Assembly (NCBI GenBank): GCA_012295275.1
Contig: CM022670.1
Span: forward strand, 39,528,251 to 39,592,250
DNA length: 64,000 bases
Direction of reading: 5' to 3'
Origin: Chrysomallon squamiferum
Lineage: Eukaryota; Mollusca; Gastropoda; Neomphalida; Peltospiridae
The position numbers and the translations under genes were made by a program. Position 1 is the first letter of the stretch. Each line of letters opens with the position of its first letter. Under the pieces are notes generated by a model that saw nothing but the letters and a program-made list of their open reading frames with translations, did not search any database and was not told the origin of the DNA. This document shows, piece after piece, positions 26,901 through 38,927 of the stretch.

Positions 26901-29900
26901 CATTTAAAAATAGTTGGTTTTTTTCCAAGAATAAATTACAAATTCAGTATGTAATAAAACTAATATATCTGTTTTCTACAAAGTAGGAAATTAATATAAT
27001 TCTCCTTCATTTTTCTAGCTTTGTTACAATCAGTTTGACATTATACCTGTTATGTTAAGATTCAGGATACAGAAAGATAAACACTACTAATATGTCCCAT
27101 ACCTTTTCTGCTCCTTGGTGAGCAACTCTTTTTTTTATCTGTACAGAAGGAACTAAGTTAGTAGATGACTGTTCTCGATATTTCTGAAATATAAAATAAA
27201 AATACTAAAGGACATGTATTCAGCTATTACATCTATAAATATACTGTTATTTTGTAGCTTTTTTTTTTTTTTTTTTTTAGTATTATTTGCTAGATAAATG
27301 TTCGAAAACATATTACCAAAAATATATTTATTTTGACTGAAATTGTTTTAATTCAAATACTACAATGATTTAACATTATACATACTTTATTATTTTATTT
27401 ATTTTTTATTTGTGTGTGTATAAACTACTAAACCAAAATCATTACATGTTAAAGAGGAAAGCATAATAAACTTTGATGTGACCTTACAAGAAACGGGAAA
27501 TAGAAAAATAAAATGCAACAAACTTTTCTTTCATCATTATTTGACTGAGTAGAAACAGCAATCCCTTCGTTAAATATACGAAGACATTCATCATAAGTGT
27601 CACCATCACATTCATAGTCACTGTCTTCAAGAAAGTGTTTGAGCTGATCCTCGGACATTTCACTGGATTTGTCTTGGCTGGAGAGAGGATTACTGTCTTC
27701 CAAGTCACTGAGATCGCTGTACTCACTGTCCTGTCCAAACAGATCAACACACAGTGTCTTTTTCACCAGTTTACAGTCACCTTGTGAACCTGCACTTTTT
27801 TGTGAACTTTCCAAACTGTGCTTGGTTTTGCTGCCGTTTCCATTTGCTTCTTCAGATCTGCTTTTCCCGTTTTTCACATTTTCCTTTTCAGATTTAGAAT
27901 GATGTTTTGAAACACTTTTCTTAACGTCTTGACTATTTGAGGTGCCGTGTTTGTTATGGTCTTGTTGTTTGGAAGAACTTTTGTCCTTGCTGTTGAGATG
28001 TTTAGACTCTGGCGATGTGTCTTTCCTCTCTGACTTAGACTGTGATGAGGTGTGTTTAGCTGAGTGTTGTGAAGCTGATTTTGATGAAACACTTTTTGAA
28101 GATGATTTAGCTGATGATGTTAAAGAATGTTTGGAAGGAGATTTTGAAGAAGATGATGACTTGGACGATGAACTGGAAGAAAATGTTTTTGATGAAGATT
28201 TTAATGATGAATTTTCTGAAGTATTTTCTTTTTTAACTGAATCTCTTTCCTTTTTAATAGTCTTTTCTTTATCACAATCAGATTTATGTTTTCCTTTTTT
28301 ATCAGTTATCTTATTTGTAACATTCTTGTCCTTTCTGTGAACTGAATCTTTGTCTGAAGTTAAATTTGTCCTTTCTTTGTTTTGTGAGACACTTCTGTTA
28401 ACTTTCTGAGACTTAACATGTTTAGCACTTTTTACATTTTGTTCAGTCTTTGAAGAAGAATGTTTTTCATTATTTAAACAGTTGTGAGATTTTTCAGATT
28501 TTCTTTTGGTGTTTTCATTCCCTGTCAGAGTATCTTTGTAGCATGTTTTAACAGAATACAAATCTGCAGCGTTATCACATTTCTCTTTTGAGTCAGATTC
28601 AACGACTAAGCTTTTCTCACTCAAAGCATCACTATCGCTGAATCTTGCACTGTCTGAATCACCGAAATCGTCCACATTCATATCATCAACATTAGCACTG
28701 GGAAAATCATCCAGACGTTGTCTTTTCATTGGAACATACTGAACTTCAGTAATGTCATTAGAACCGGCCTTTGAGGAAAAAGCAAAGTTACTCACTGGGT
28801 CATATTCTAGGTCTGTACCATGCTTAGTCTTCACTTTCTTCAGTTTGTTAATGGGTGTCGGGTTATATTCAGGAATGGTACTTGGAGCATAGGCAGGAAT
28901 ATTTTCTGGATCGTATCCTGGTTTATCCGTCACACTCTCCTGACTAGTGGGAGATGTTCTGGATTTATCGGAAAAACTGCCAGGTTCATAGAGAGGCAAA
29001 CTGTCCGCTTCGTACGGTGATGAACCCAGAGGATCATACTCCTCGTGATAATGAACTGATTTAACATTGTCAACTAATGTCTTGGGTGTTGGATCATATG
29101 TAGGCTCTGAGGCATTGGATAGATCAGATGGAAGATCATAAACATCATTTCCATCACTTGCTTGTGCGATTATGTCAGTATATTGTCCTGATTCAAGACT
29201 ATTTTTCCTTTCTGACAGGAATATTTTTGACCCTGTGGGCCCAGCAGGAGTAGAAATAACATTTCCTTCTGCAGGAGTAAATGTTTTCCTCCCACTGCTA
29301 CTGATCTGGGGAATGGCACTGGAAGTAGTTGCATCTGAAAATAATGTACAGTATTAGAAAAAGGTACACAATGAAGGAAACAAAGATGATACATGAATTT
29401 AAGCCTGGAAATAAGCATGCAGTCTCAGACATTGTCTAATAAAAAAAATGTTTTTTTCATGCTATGAGACACAAATTTAATACCATCAACAGCATTAATT
29501 TTGACAAACACAAAATGAAATTTTTCTGTTGCATTAGTTTCATGATGTACATATAAATGTACTTTATGCTTAAAAGGCATCAGATGAATTTCTAACTTCC
29601 TAGTATATTTCTGAAATTGTTAATTTATGGCATATCTACTCCGCAACCAATGTATTTAATGCCATTTCAACACATCTTTTATATCAAAGAAAATAAGATA
29701 TAAATCATATGATTTTGAAATAATAGTATGATAGTAATCATTTCTCGGAATAATAATTACCACTGAGTATCAACAATTATGGAAATAGCTTAACTTTCTA
29801 ACATTTAAATTTCGTGAGAAAAAAATATTTTTTCTTTGAGCTGGGAAAGAAAGTAATAGAAGGAATATAATAATTTAATTTAATTCATGCGAGAGACTCA

Positions 29901-29962
29901 GAGAGTTACAGAGTAGTCTATTACAGTGAATGAATCAGAATGCAATCAGTTACACTTTTCCA

Positions 29963-30014
<52 letters not shown>

Positions 30015-30265
30015 TCAACAACAACAACAACAACAACAAATAAATAAATAAATAAATAAAAAGTTAGTGTCAAACGTTCGTAACTTCTTTCTTACTCTTA
30101 CTGAGTTACTCTTAGCTTCAAACTAACTACTAAGCTTGACACATCGAGTTCCCTTTTACCTTTATCACTTTTCACATGTCTGAAATGACAGTATGGTCTT
30201 TCACATAACCCACTTTGAAAATAAGGACAGTTAAGACCTTTAAAATAACCAGAAGAAGGAAACAT
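20328..30265 (-). CDS. REXO1: RNA exonuclease 1 homologue (Elongin A-binding protein 1 type)
   Basis: DEDDh 3'-5' exonuclease of the REXO1/Rnh70 family, expected to be nuclear and to trim RNA 3' ends; the vertebrate protein also binds Elongin A. Minus-strand coding exons: 30160-30265, 27524-29334, 27103-27183, 26638-26781, 26001-26153, 25578-25712, 24866-25109, 24219-24362, 23701-23814, 23208-23281, 22514-22627, 21994-22109, 21103-21241, 20769-20889, 20328-20425. They total 3594 nt with no frame break, giving 1197 aa (human 1221). Residues 12-30 are a C3H1-like zinc finger ([18 protein letters not shown]). Residues 36-639 are disordered. Residues about 766-939 are the REXO1-specific helical region ([36 protein letters not shown]). 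A Cys/His-rich module ([15 protein letters not shown]) follows, then the nuclease. Start chosen as the ATG giving the conserved [21 protein letters not shown] acceptor-like string two bases before the ATG suggests a 5' UTR intron. Confidence 0.96.
22317..22370. repeat. AT-rich inverted repeat (hairpin) in a REXO1 intron
   Basis: TATGAATTATATAT is followed directly by its mirror complement ending AATTCATA. Outer arms TATACAG and CTGTATA extend the pairing past a small bulge. It lies between exons 21994-22109 and 22514-22627. It may be a chance result of AT content or an expanded microsatellite. Confidence 0.6.
22512..22513 (-). other. REXO1: Non-canonical GC splice donor in REXO1
   Basis: The exon ending in DCEM is followed on the minus strand by GCAAGT, not GTAAGT. 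The next exon starts in phase 0 after TTTCAG with VYTTIG. Joining at any other site would break the conserved DCEMVYTTIG motif, so this is a GC-AG intron. Confidence 0.85.
23880..23940. repeat. (AC)n microsatellite in a REXO1 intron
   Basis: An uninterrupted CA array of nearly 60 bases lies between exons 23701-23814 and 24219-24362. A second dinucleotide array, (GT)n, lies at 20549-20582 between the last two exons. Confidence 0.95.
27524..29334 (-). other. REXO1: REXO1 long disordered exon with Y-x-P repeats and Ser/Lys-rich tract
   Basis: An 1811-bp exon (residues 36-639) holds most of the disordered N-terminal half. Early in it is a repeated Tyr-(Asp/Glu/Ala/Asn)-Pro pattern: YDPTPK, YDPLGS, YEPGSF, YDPENI, YAPSTI, YNPTPI, YDPVSN. 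The middle is rich in Ser and Lys, with long serine runs mirrored by a GATGAT-rich complementary strand. The end is acidic ([24 protein letters not shown]). It ends in phase 0 after NNDERK at a GTTTGT donor. Confidence 0.9.
29961..30062. repeat. (AAT)n-(AAC)n-(AAAT)n microsatellite in REXO1 intron 1
   Basis: A stepwise compound array: AAT units, then AAC units, then AAAT units, about 100 bp upstream (lower coordinates) of the exon 1 donor at 30159. Confidence 0.9.
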
Positions 30266-33200
30266 GACTAGAACAGAACAACGACATTAACTACTAGTAC
30301 TACTTGTTTATTTTCAGCCATTTCAGTAGACTGGCACTCTGCTGGTTTGATAGGCGACATCCTGTTGTGATCTCCAGTCTACAAAAGTGTTTCAAGGAAA
30401 TAACAGAAAGTGATAAGATGAACCTTACCATAATGTCATATACTTCAACAAGTGATATTAATATTTAATTTAAATATAAAGTTTGAAGACATATAATATT
30501 AAATTTTGTGATTATTCAATTCCCCGGATCAAACAGTTTATTGACATGTTAGTGAAATGAACCTATATTTTTATTACTGCGTAAAAATCGTTTTCATTCT
30601 CTAGATACTTAGTATCAGCAGTAACAGACAAACCATCGTTTATTTTAGCAAACGTAACTAATATTATAAAATAGTATTGTAAGATTGCTAAGAAGGCATC
30701 CGTATATATTACTGTATATAATTAAGGACATGAACTTTTCTGCATATAAAACAAAAGTATAATTAATTTGGGAAAACATTCTTTACTATAATTTTGTTAT
30801 AATTAATTATCTCTGAATACTAAAATTTTATTTTTTATTTCATTTGTTAAAAAAGAATCAAATGGAAAGAATCAAATGAAATCGTTATATGTAATTAAAA
30901 TTTCGAACATTTAGATGGACATTTTAATAGCAGCACTTCCGTGTTTCTAAATTTAAAATAACTAAAGCAGCTGCAGTGCATTTAGAAAACTTGAAAACCC
31001 TATAGTTCGTCTTGTACTGGGGTTCTTTAGGTTAAGTAATCTAATATGCAAGGAAAGATAACTCTATACAATAAATGAATTCTGATAAAGTGATTGTTTT
31101 TATCAAGAAAAATTGATAGTGTTTAAGTATTATTATAGACAATCTTTTTTTGATGATATATAGTAAGTGACTCTTTTTTTTTCTTTGTCTTATACTGTTT
31201 CCATTTTCAGTGAATTAGACGTTTCGTTAAAAAACTCGGCTCACTTCTGTCAATCTTGGCCCCAACCAGATCGCTTCCTGCAAACTCGTCTCCCCCCCAA
31301 TTGTGAAAATTAAACTTTATTTTTCTTTTTATGGTTTTTTTTTTGTGTGTTTTTTTTTTTTTCCTCACAGTACTTAGTAACATTTATTATAGAACCGTTT
31401 CAATAACTTATATAATTCTCCACCTCATCCCCAGCATTTTACCGTACAGAAGAAAAAGGTCGGACTTTCAGTTTCACAGTCACATGAAACTAGAATCATA
31501 AATGTTCTTTATTAATAGTAATACTGTTTTATACTTCATTCTTATACTCGTTATCTTATTAATAATTTACACTGCATAGTTATAAAAACACATACAGGTA
31601 TATAAATAAACATTATTTCAGTTGAGAAAAATATTGTCAAGCCAGCATTACATCAGATCTACAATTTAAAAATATTTTATCACTATTAAAACTGTTACAT
31701 TAATAATCTTTTAACACTGATTTTTTTTTTATTATATTCAATTTATATATTTGTTACGACCATAAAATTACACCTACTATGCAGTAGCTGAATATCGTTT
31801 TTGCAGTGGTGTTAAATAGTAATTCAGTCAGTCAAATTTATTTAATAATTTTATTTTAAGTAATTGTAATTAGACATTATTATGATTATAGCAGTGATTA
31901 CATTTTTTTTTTCTGACTTGTTTAGTCACTTTGGACAGCTGTTGACTGTCTGTTTGATTTCAATCAGATACTCTTTTAAATCAGCCCTCTTGAATGATTT
32001 GCATTACAATGTTCATAGAAGTACATAAATCTAGGGAAATAAAATACAAAATACTATCTGTTTAAATGAAAAATGCAGTTACTTTTTAAAGTTTGCTGTG
32101 CCAATTTTTGTGGTATATCATACACCACATTTAATCTGTTGATGCTAGTGCCTTGAAAAATATTCAACTTTGACTTAATACAGTAAAACAATTAGTCTTT
32201 ATTTAAAAAAGAACAAAACTATTTGATACACATGATGATCAGAGACAATACCAAGAGTGTACTGACTGCATTTATATTATTCTACATTGATCAAAACCCC
32301 ATTCAAGACAGAGAATGAAAAAACAGTAATAATTGGGTATTTGTGTTGATGGATGTTTGTGGGTATATGTATATTCTTGCACTATAAAATCTGTCTCAAC
32401 CAAGCTTGTACAAACCAATATGATCTCAAAACCAGTTACATGTCATGACCCTGATTTTTCTTCTGTGTAAATCATGAATTAAAATCCTTATAATAACAGA
32501 ACCTGTCAGTTTTTAAAACTAGACTGACTTTTTGCAAAGAAATGTTTAATCCTTTATAACCCAAGCTATCTTGTTTAATGCAGACAAATAAAGAGCTAAA
32601 TTAATGTATTCACAACTTCCAGTCAACAGTATCAATTTGAAATTCATCATCTATTGTTATGTAACTGTTTTCTGTGGTTGCAGACCAGTTAGCAAGCATC
32701 AGATTAATTAATGTTTTTCTGTTTTCAGTTGTAATGTCTAAAGCAGTACAACCTTGTCTTAGCCTGGTATTTATCCATTATTGTTTCCATCTTTGAATCA
32801 TTTGAATGAATACTGAAAAACAGGGGAGTGTTACACTGAGGTTCCCAAATGATGACAAAAGTGAAATTAGTCTCTTGGCTGAAAGTTTGACAGCTAACAG
32901 CTGTGAAATGTTTCACTGGTGGTGATCAGAAAACTTAGAAATTTCACTCTTGCAAAACGACAAATATTCTTTAAAACAAACATGAACAATAAATCATTGT
33001 TGTTATGAATACATCTGAGGAAATAACTGTTTATTCTAAAATAAAAGCTTCTAAACATAGATCAAGTTCAAACCTAACAAATATTAGGTCAGCAGTGTGA
33101 TCTAGCATATCCTGATTTTACTGTATATGACTGCATTTTTGCTATAAAATACATGTATCCATTATATTTAAAATATAAGTTATTACTATCATCTGGATAA

Positions 33201-33430
33201 AGCCACACGATAAGAATGCATGCATACACATTCTGTAATAACATTGCAGATATTTCATAAAATATCTTTGTCTGATACTTAGAGTATCGTTATCTTCTTT
33301 GAAATAAAACCTGCTACAAGTGAAAATGATAAACTGCTTAATTTAATATGAAATGCAGTAATTGTTGGTAAAACAAAAGTTATTGCTAGAATCATTATTT
33401 TTTCATATTTATTGTTTTAATACTCTAGAT
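30266..33430. promoter_or_regulatory. Divergent intergenic region between REXO1 and the uridylyltransferase gene
   Basis: REXO1 starts at 30265 on minus and the uridylyltransferase at 33935 on plus, so promoters and 5' UTRs of both must lie here. No coding exon was recognised. A short G+C-richer patch at about 31225-31310 stands out and is a candidate core region; the rest is AT-rich. The position of transcription starts cannot be read from the sequence, and shared control is only an inference. Confidence 0.45.
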
Positions 33431-33721
33431 CACTGGTTTTCAACCTTTTTCATACCTTGACCCCTTATGAGCAGCTCAATATGAGCGATGACCCCCTTTA
33501 AAAATTTTGATTCAATAATATCTAGGGTTATCATATTTTCATCAACCAAAGATAGTACAAAAGGAATCTATATTCACTATGACAGGTCCCAAACCTATCT
33601 ATACCCTTTTATTTATTCTTTCTTCCAAGTTGGGTTGAAAAAAGCTAAAACATACCCTCGCTTAAGAACAATCTTGCAACCACCAGAAAAAAGGCTCACA
33701 ACCCCCAGGTTGAAAACTATG
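33431..33721. mobile_element. Non-autonomous hAT-like DNA transposon (MITE), 291 bp
   Basis: The left end CACTGGTTTTCAACCT and right end AGGTTGAAAACTATG are imperfect terminal inverted repeats of about 15 bp, the typical hAT shape (CAGTGGTTCTCAACC-like). Subterminal runs of GACCCC and ACCCCCAGG fit the same group. Flanking 8-bp sequences CTCTAGAT (33423-33430) and CTGTAGGT (33722-33729) agree at 6 of 8 bases; the left copy fits the nTCTAGAn preference of Buster-type hAT elements. There is no transposase reading frame. It sits about 200 bp upstream of the uridylyltransferase start codon. Confidence 0.75.
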
Positions 33722-33823
33722 CTGTAGGTTAAAAGATAAAATTTGTACAAAGCTGCAACAACCAATCATTTCTTTCACCAGTCATTGTAAATATCAGGGG
33801 TTTGTTTCCCATCCGTGTTGGTA

Positions 33824-33824
<1 letters not shown>

Positions 33825-33863
<39 letters not shown>

Positions 33864-33866
33864 TTT
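33825..33866. repeat. (ATT)n just upstream of the uridylyltransferase start exon
   Basis: A trinucleotide array of about 40 bases ends 55 bp before the exon acceptor near 33921 (TTTTTAAAG). Confidence 0.85.
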
Positions 33867-33934
33867 GTTTTTGTTGTTATTGTTGCTAATGGTGATGTTA
33901 TTATTTTTTTTATTTTTAAAGAGAAGTAAAGAAA

Positions 33935-35895
33935 ATGGCTGAAGCAGGTGTAAAGATGGAGTTGGCAGAAGCAGAACAGACCTTGAAACGATTGTTAAAG
34001 CTTGAACCAACCAGGCAAGACAAACAAAAGACTCACCAGATAAAGAGCAGTCACAAAGAAATGGACAGAGAAATGCATGCAGAATCTAATCAGAATGATT
34101 GTGCAGCTGGTGACAGAACACACCTGGCAAAAGAAGCAGGTAAAGGTAGAGATGTAAAGAAAAATGTGTTTCAGAATAAAAATGCAAGACGCAAATCCTA
34201 CGACAGTGACGAGTTCATGTTTGCTGAAGACAAGAAGAGAAACAGACCTCGACGATCAAGAAAGCGCGAGACTGTAAAGCAGCAGAACCAGGAATTTGAT
34301 GGGAGGACATTGTCTGCCGATTCAGGAAAGGGAAAAGCTGAGTCTGCTCGTGTCGGTTCTGCATCCAAAAAGTCACCAAATGCACCCGGCCCACCAATGA
34401 CATTGCAATCACCGTCATCAGCAAAACAGAAAGAAACTCATAGTGTCAGAAGTCCCAATCCTGGTAAAGCTAGACAGAAAGCCCAGGTGGAGAAGCCTCC
34501 AAGTCAGAAAGTTCAGAGTGATAAGAACAATTCATCAAATCCAGAAGAAGAGGTGGAAAAACGACTGAAGCAAGGAGCATCACGTCAACAAGAGAAGAAC
34601 AGTTCAAAGAAACAACCAAGTCAAAAAGAAAGTGAAAAACCTTCCAGAAGACAGAAAACTCGACTTCACAGCATTGGTATGTAAACAGTTTCGTAAATAT
34701 CTTTTTCTTCAGATGGACATTTAAAGTTTATTTTGCAGTTATTAAGTTAATTTGAATACTTCTGGGACATTTTGGAAATTTGGGTCAAACGCAATTATTA
34801 TTTTTTTTTTTCCCAAATTTTTTTGAGATCCTTAATGAATGAAACATAGTTACCATGGATTATGTCTAATGCTTTTAGACATCTGTATAATTGTGTAATG
34901 TTATTTTGATGTAAATAATACTTCAATATTTTCAGGTGAGGAAGAAAAAGTAGAAAAATCTATTTTGAGAGAAATGGAAAACCAACGAGTGTTTCCTTTG
35001 AAGAAGGTAAACTAATCTAGATATTGATTCCAATCACACACAGTTCTGTTTTCAGTTGTTTCTGTCAATTGTAATGTCCACATATTGTTAGAAAATATTT
35101 TTAATTATCTGTTTTTTGACTTATACAACCTTAACATTTCATTTTCATTTCTTTATTTATCTTTTATTAAAAAAAAATATTTTACTCTTTATTTTTTATG
35201 TTATGTAAGCATACACCAGTGGCCCTTAAATTTGGATTGCATTATGTACAAACACACTGAAATAAATCATCCTTAACTATTAATAGTTTTAATCAATATT
35301 TTATTTATGATTTTGTAGAAATCCTTGAAGTTTCCTAGGGCCCGATTCTTCTGTCGTCTGTGTGATTACCATCTAGACAGAGTCATAGACTTCAAGAAGC
35401 ACGTCTCAGAGGCAAGGCACATACGAAGAAAAGAAGTAAGTTCATGTAGTAACCTTCAGCTACAACTGCACACAGAGGAGAATGTTATCATTAATGCTTT
35501 TAAATTCTAGCTGCAAAGTATAGAAAAATTATTAATGAATTGGTCTCTAAGGCACCGTAGGTAATCGGGTCAGTTTTCTTTAGTTCTTCCACTGGCTTGT
35601 TACTTTTCAAGTCATTGGTACATCAAAGGCCATGTGTAGTTCTCTATATTGGAAGGAAAATATTGAAATTACCTTGCAGATAACAGGTAGCTAGAGTGAC
35701 AGGAATGTGTCTACTTGTACTTGTCATTATATACCTGAAATGTTTACTCATTATAAAAACTAAATATATTTTCTTTTTATTGTGGGTTTATATATCTTTA
35801 TACACATATAACTAATTATAATAAACAGTTACTCCTGTTCTTGTAATATCCGTTTGTTTTGGTGTTAAAAATAATAATAATAATAATAATAAAAC

Positions 35896-35947
<52 letters not shown>

Positions 35948-38886
35948 TAATATTTAATAGGTGACTGATTGTGAAGTTCTTCTGTGCAACATGCCAGCAC
36001 CTACACCCAAACAGCTGGCTGCTTTGGATTCTGCTGTGGAAAAAGTGTTTGCTGAAAACTGTTTGACCGAGGAGGATGTGGAAATAAGGGCTAAAATCGT
36101 ACAGGAGGTGGAAAAACACATAAAGAAGAAACTGCCAGGTTTGTACAGACTCTTAGAATGCATGTACTGAACATTGGTACAAAAAGTTATATATTTTACT
36201 TTTTGTTCAACAGTGACAAATATTGTCATAAAGAAAAAAAAAAACTGAAGGAGAATTTATCAGCAAAGCATACATTTATATAATTCAGGAAATTACTGAA
36301 CATTTTGATTACCTTTTATAAATTATATTATGGAATTTAAAACTTAAAGTTACATTTTAGACTAGAAAATTTTTGTTCATTGTAAAGTATTGCAGGAAAT
36401 AAAAAATTCTGACAAATTATAAAATTATTTTTAGAATTTTGTTTTGGTCATACATATATTTATCATTAAATTCATATGGTATTTTTATTTTTGTTTCATT
36501 TTTAATATTTAATTTTAATTTATAATTTTATTTATTGGCAGACGTCAGTCTTCGAATATATGGGTCATCGGCGACTGGTTTTGGTTTGAAGTCGAGTGAC
36601 ATCAACATAGATCTCTTTGCACCAAACGCTTCTAGTGTTCCAAAAGTTCTGTCAGATGTTTTCATTCTCCTGAAAGATTCAAGTAATGTGTGATTGATAT
36701 TAATTTATTTTGTGTCTACCTGTATTTACTAATTAATTTTATTGTATTATTATGTATAAAAATTTATTTAAAATGTTTTTCAATTTTTTTCTTTAATATA
36801 TGAAATTTATTTCAAGTTCATGTATAAATGTTATTTACTATTAGATATTATGTGTTTTATTTTTGAAAATACAATGTTAAATATTTAAAAGGATTATATG
36901 TGAAAAATATTTATTTACAAATATATCATCATAATCATGTTACTTCAGCACTGTTATATGTAAACATACATGTATTTTAAAACATCATGTTATTTCAGAA
37001 TTCTCTATAATAAGTTATTTGTTTATTTTCGGATCTGTTTTCAGATGGGTTATTGCAGAATGTAAGAAGTGATTTTTCTGCTGTGTGTCCAGCCATTCTC
37101 TTCAGTCACCCAGACACAGGGATCCACTGTCAGATTTCTGTCAACAGCAACTCCGCTTATCACACGGGCCAGTTACTTGCCCTTTACAGCAACATGGATC
37201 CCAGGCTGAAGAAACTCGCTGTTGTGTTCAGATACTGGGCAAAGGTCAGTCTAAATATATTTGAAACAGAAATGGGCTTTTGAGGTTGTTGTTTTTTTCA
37301 GATATATTTTGACTGACCTTTGCAAGAAAAAAAATCAAAATATCTAAGTACTTGCTGTCTCTGTTTTAATATAATCATGTCAGTAGTTGGTACTGAAGTC
37401 TTGAATATTAAAACATGAGACTGCTGTAGAAGTTCCTCTCTGTCATATTACAGATTTTTAAAAACCATTTAAAAAAAATAAAGTTAATATTTGATAATAT
37501 CTTTTTTATTATCTCTTACAGTTTAGTTGTTAACAAAGAAAAGATTTAAGAAAAGCAAAAATTTTGTTTGTTACTAATATTGTTATAATAATCTGTATTG
37601 CTGTGGTTGTTTAATTTCAGAATTCATTACAAATTACTCTGTTTTAACCAAAGTGCTCTAGGTGATGTCTAAATTTTTAATTACAGATAAACCAAATGAA
37701 AACATAATGTATGTTTAGAGATCAACAAAATAAAAAATTAAATGTATGTTTACAGATTAGCTATTTGAAGAATTAAATGTTTATTTCCTGATTAAACAAA
37801 ATTAAAAAATTAAATGTATATTACCAGATTAACAAAATAAAAAGTTAAATGTATATTTCCAGATTAACAAAATGAAAACTTAAAAGTTCATCCTTTTTTA
37901 AAAAAAAAAAAAAGTTATCTGTGAAAGCAGTAAAGTGGATATTACAATTTTTTTATATTCACAGAATTATTTGACGTAATTGTTGTGTTTATTTTTCAGC
38001 TTTGTCACCTTGACAACCAGCAGGAGGGAACTCTTCCCGCATATGCAACGAACCTGATGACTGTTTTTTATCTCCAGCACTCAACTCCACCTGTTCTACC
38101 AGTTCTGTCCAAGGTAATTAACTGTACATTTGATTTTTAACAGATGGGTTTTTTAAACCCTTTCATATAAGCTTTAGTTACTTATGTAACATGTGGCTGA
38201 AAACATGTGTTTATTAAGATATTGTATAATAACGTAAATGTTAAATTTTACACTCATACATATATACATGTTTGTCTTGTCTTATTACAGGAACTTCCTG
38301 AAAGCCCAGATGAAACTGAACAGTCCTGTACTTATCTTGAAGAACTCAAACAAGAGGTAGGCTGAATTTTTTTAACTAACTTTTTATAAATAATCTACTT
38401 ATCTAGTTTATCTAATGAAGATATAAACTTATGTACATCAGATACACTTTTTAAAATAAAAAAACAAAACAAAACTGTATTAAATTTAGAAGCCATGTAC
38501 TTAGTAAATGTTTACAGTTATTTTGAGTGTCAGTTATTAACTGTTTTGGGATTTTTTATCTTATCCTTTACACAGAGTAAGTCTTGGGTTTGCCATAACA
38601 GACAGTCTGTCGGAGAACTGTGGCTTGGTCTTCTGCGTTACTACAGTCTGACCTTTGACATGGCGAATGTGGTGGTTTCCATCAGGAAAACCTCTCCTAT
38701 TGCCAGAAGTGAAAAGAAATGGAATTCTAAGAAACTCGCCATAGAAGGTAAAATTTGATTTGAAATTTTCAATAAAAAAAATTTATTGTCTTTTTTAAAA
38801 TCTTTGTAGTGTTTGATGTTGATATTAAGTATTATAGATAATATTGATCAGTATTTTTTTCTTTAATATTTTGTTTCATGTTATAA

Positions 38887-38927
<41 letters not shown>

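Larger units (their letters stand above)
35319..38747 (+). other. Uridylyltransferase N-terminal module: C2H2 finger and catalytically degenerate NTase
   Basis: The exon at 35319-35435 encodes a C2H2 finger (CRLCDYHLDRVIDFKKHV...H). The exons at 35961-38747 encode a nucleotidyltransferase fold (IYGSSATGFGLKSSDINIDL, FRYWAKLC) and a PAP-associated domain (SVGELWLGLLRYY). The Asp-x-Asp metal site is Asp-Ile-Asn here and the third aspartate position reads CQISVN, so this copy should be inactive, as known for the first module of TUT4 and TUT7. In the vertebrate enzymes this module recruits LIN28-bound pre-let-7. Confidence 0.88.

Noticed and set aside
27942-28340. Asp/Glu/Leu-rich plus-strand open frame
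   Set aside because: Antisense of the Ser/Lys-rich part of REXO1; its composition is explained by serine codons read backwards.
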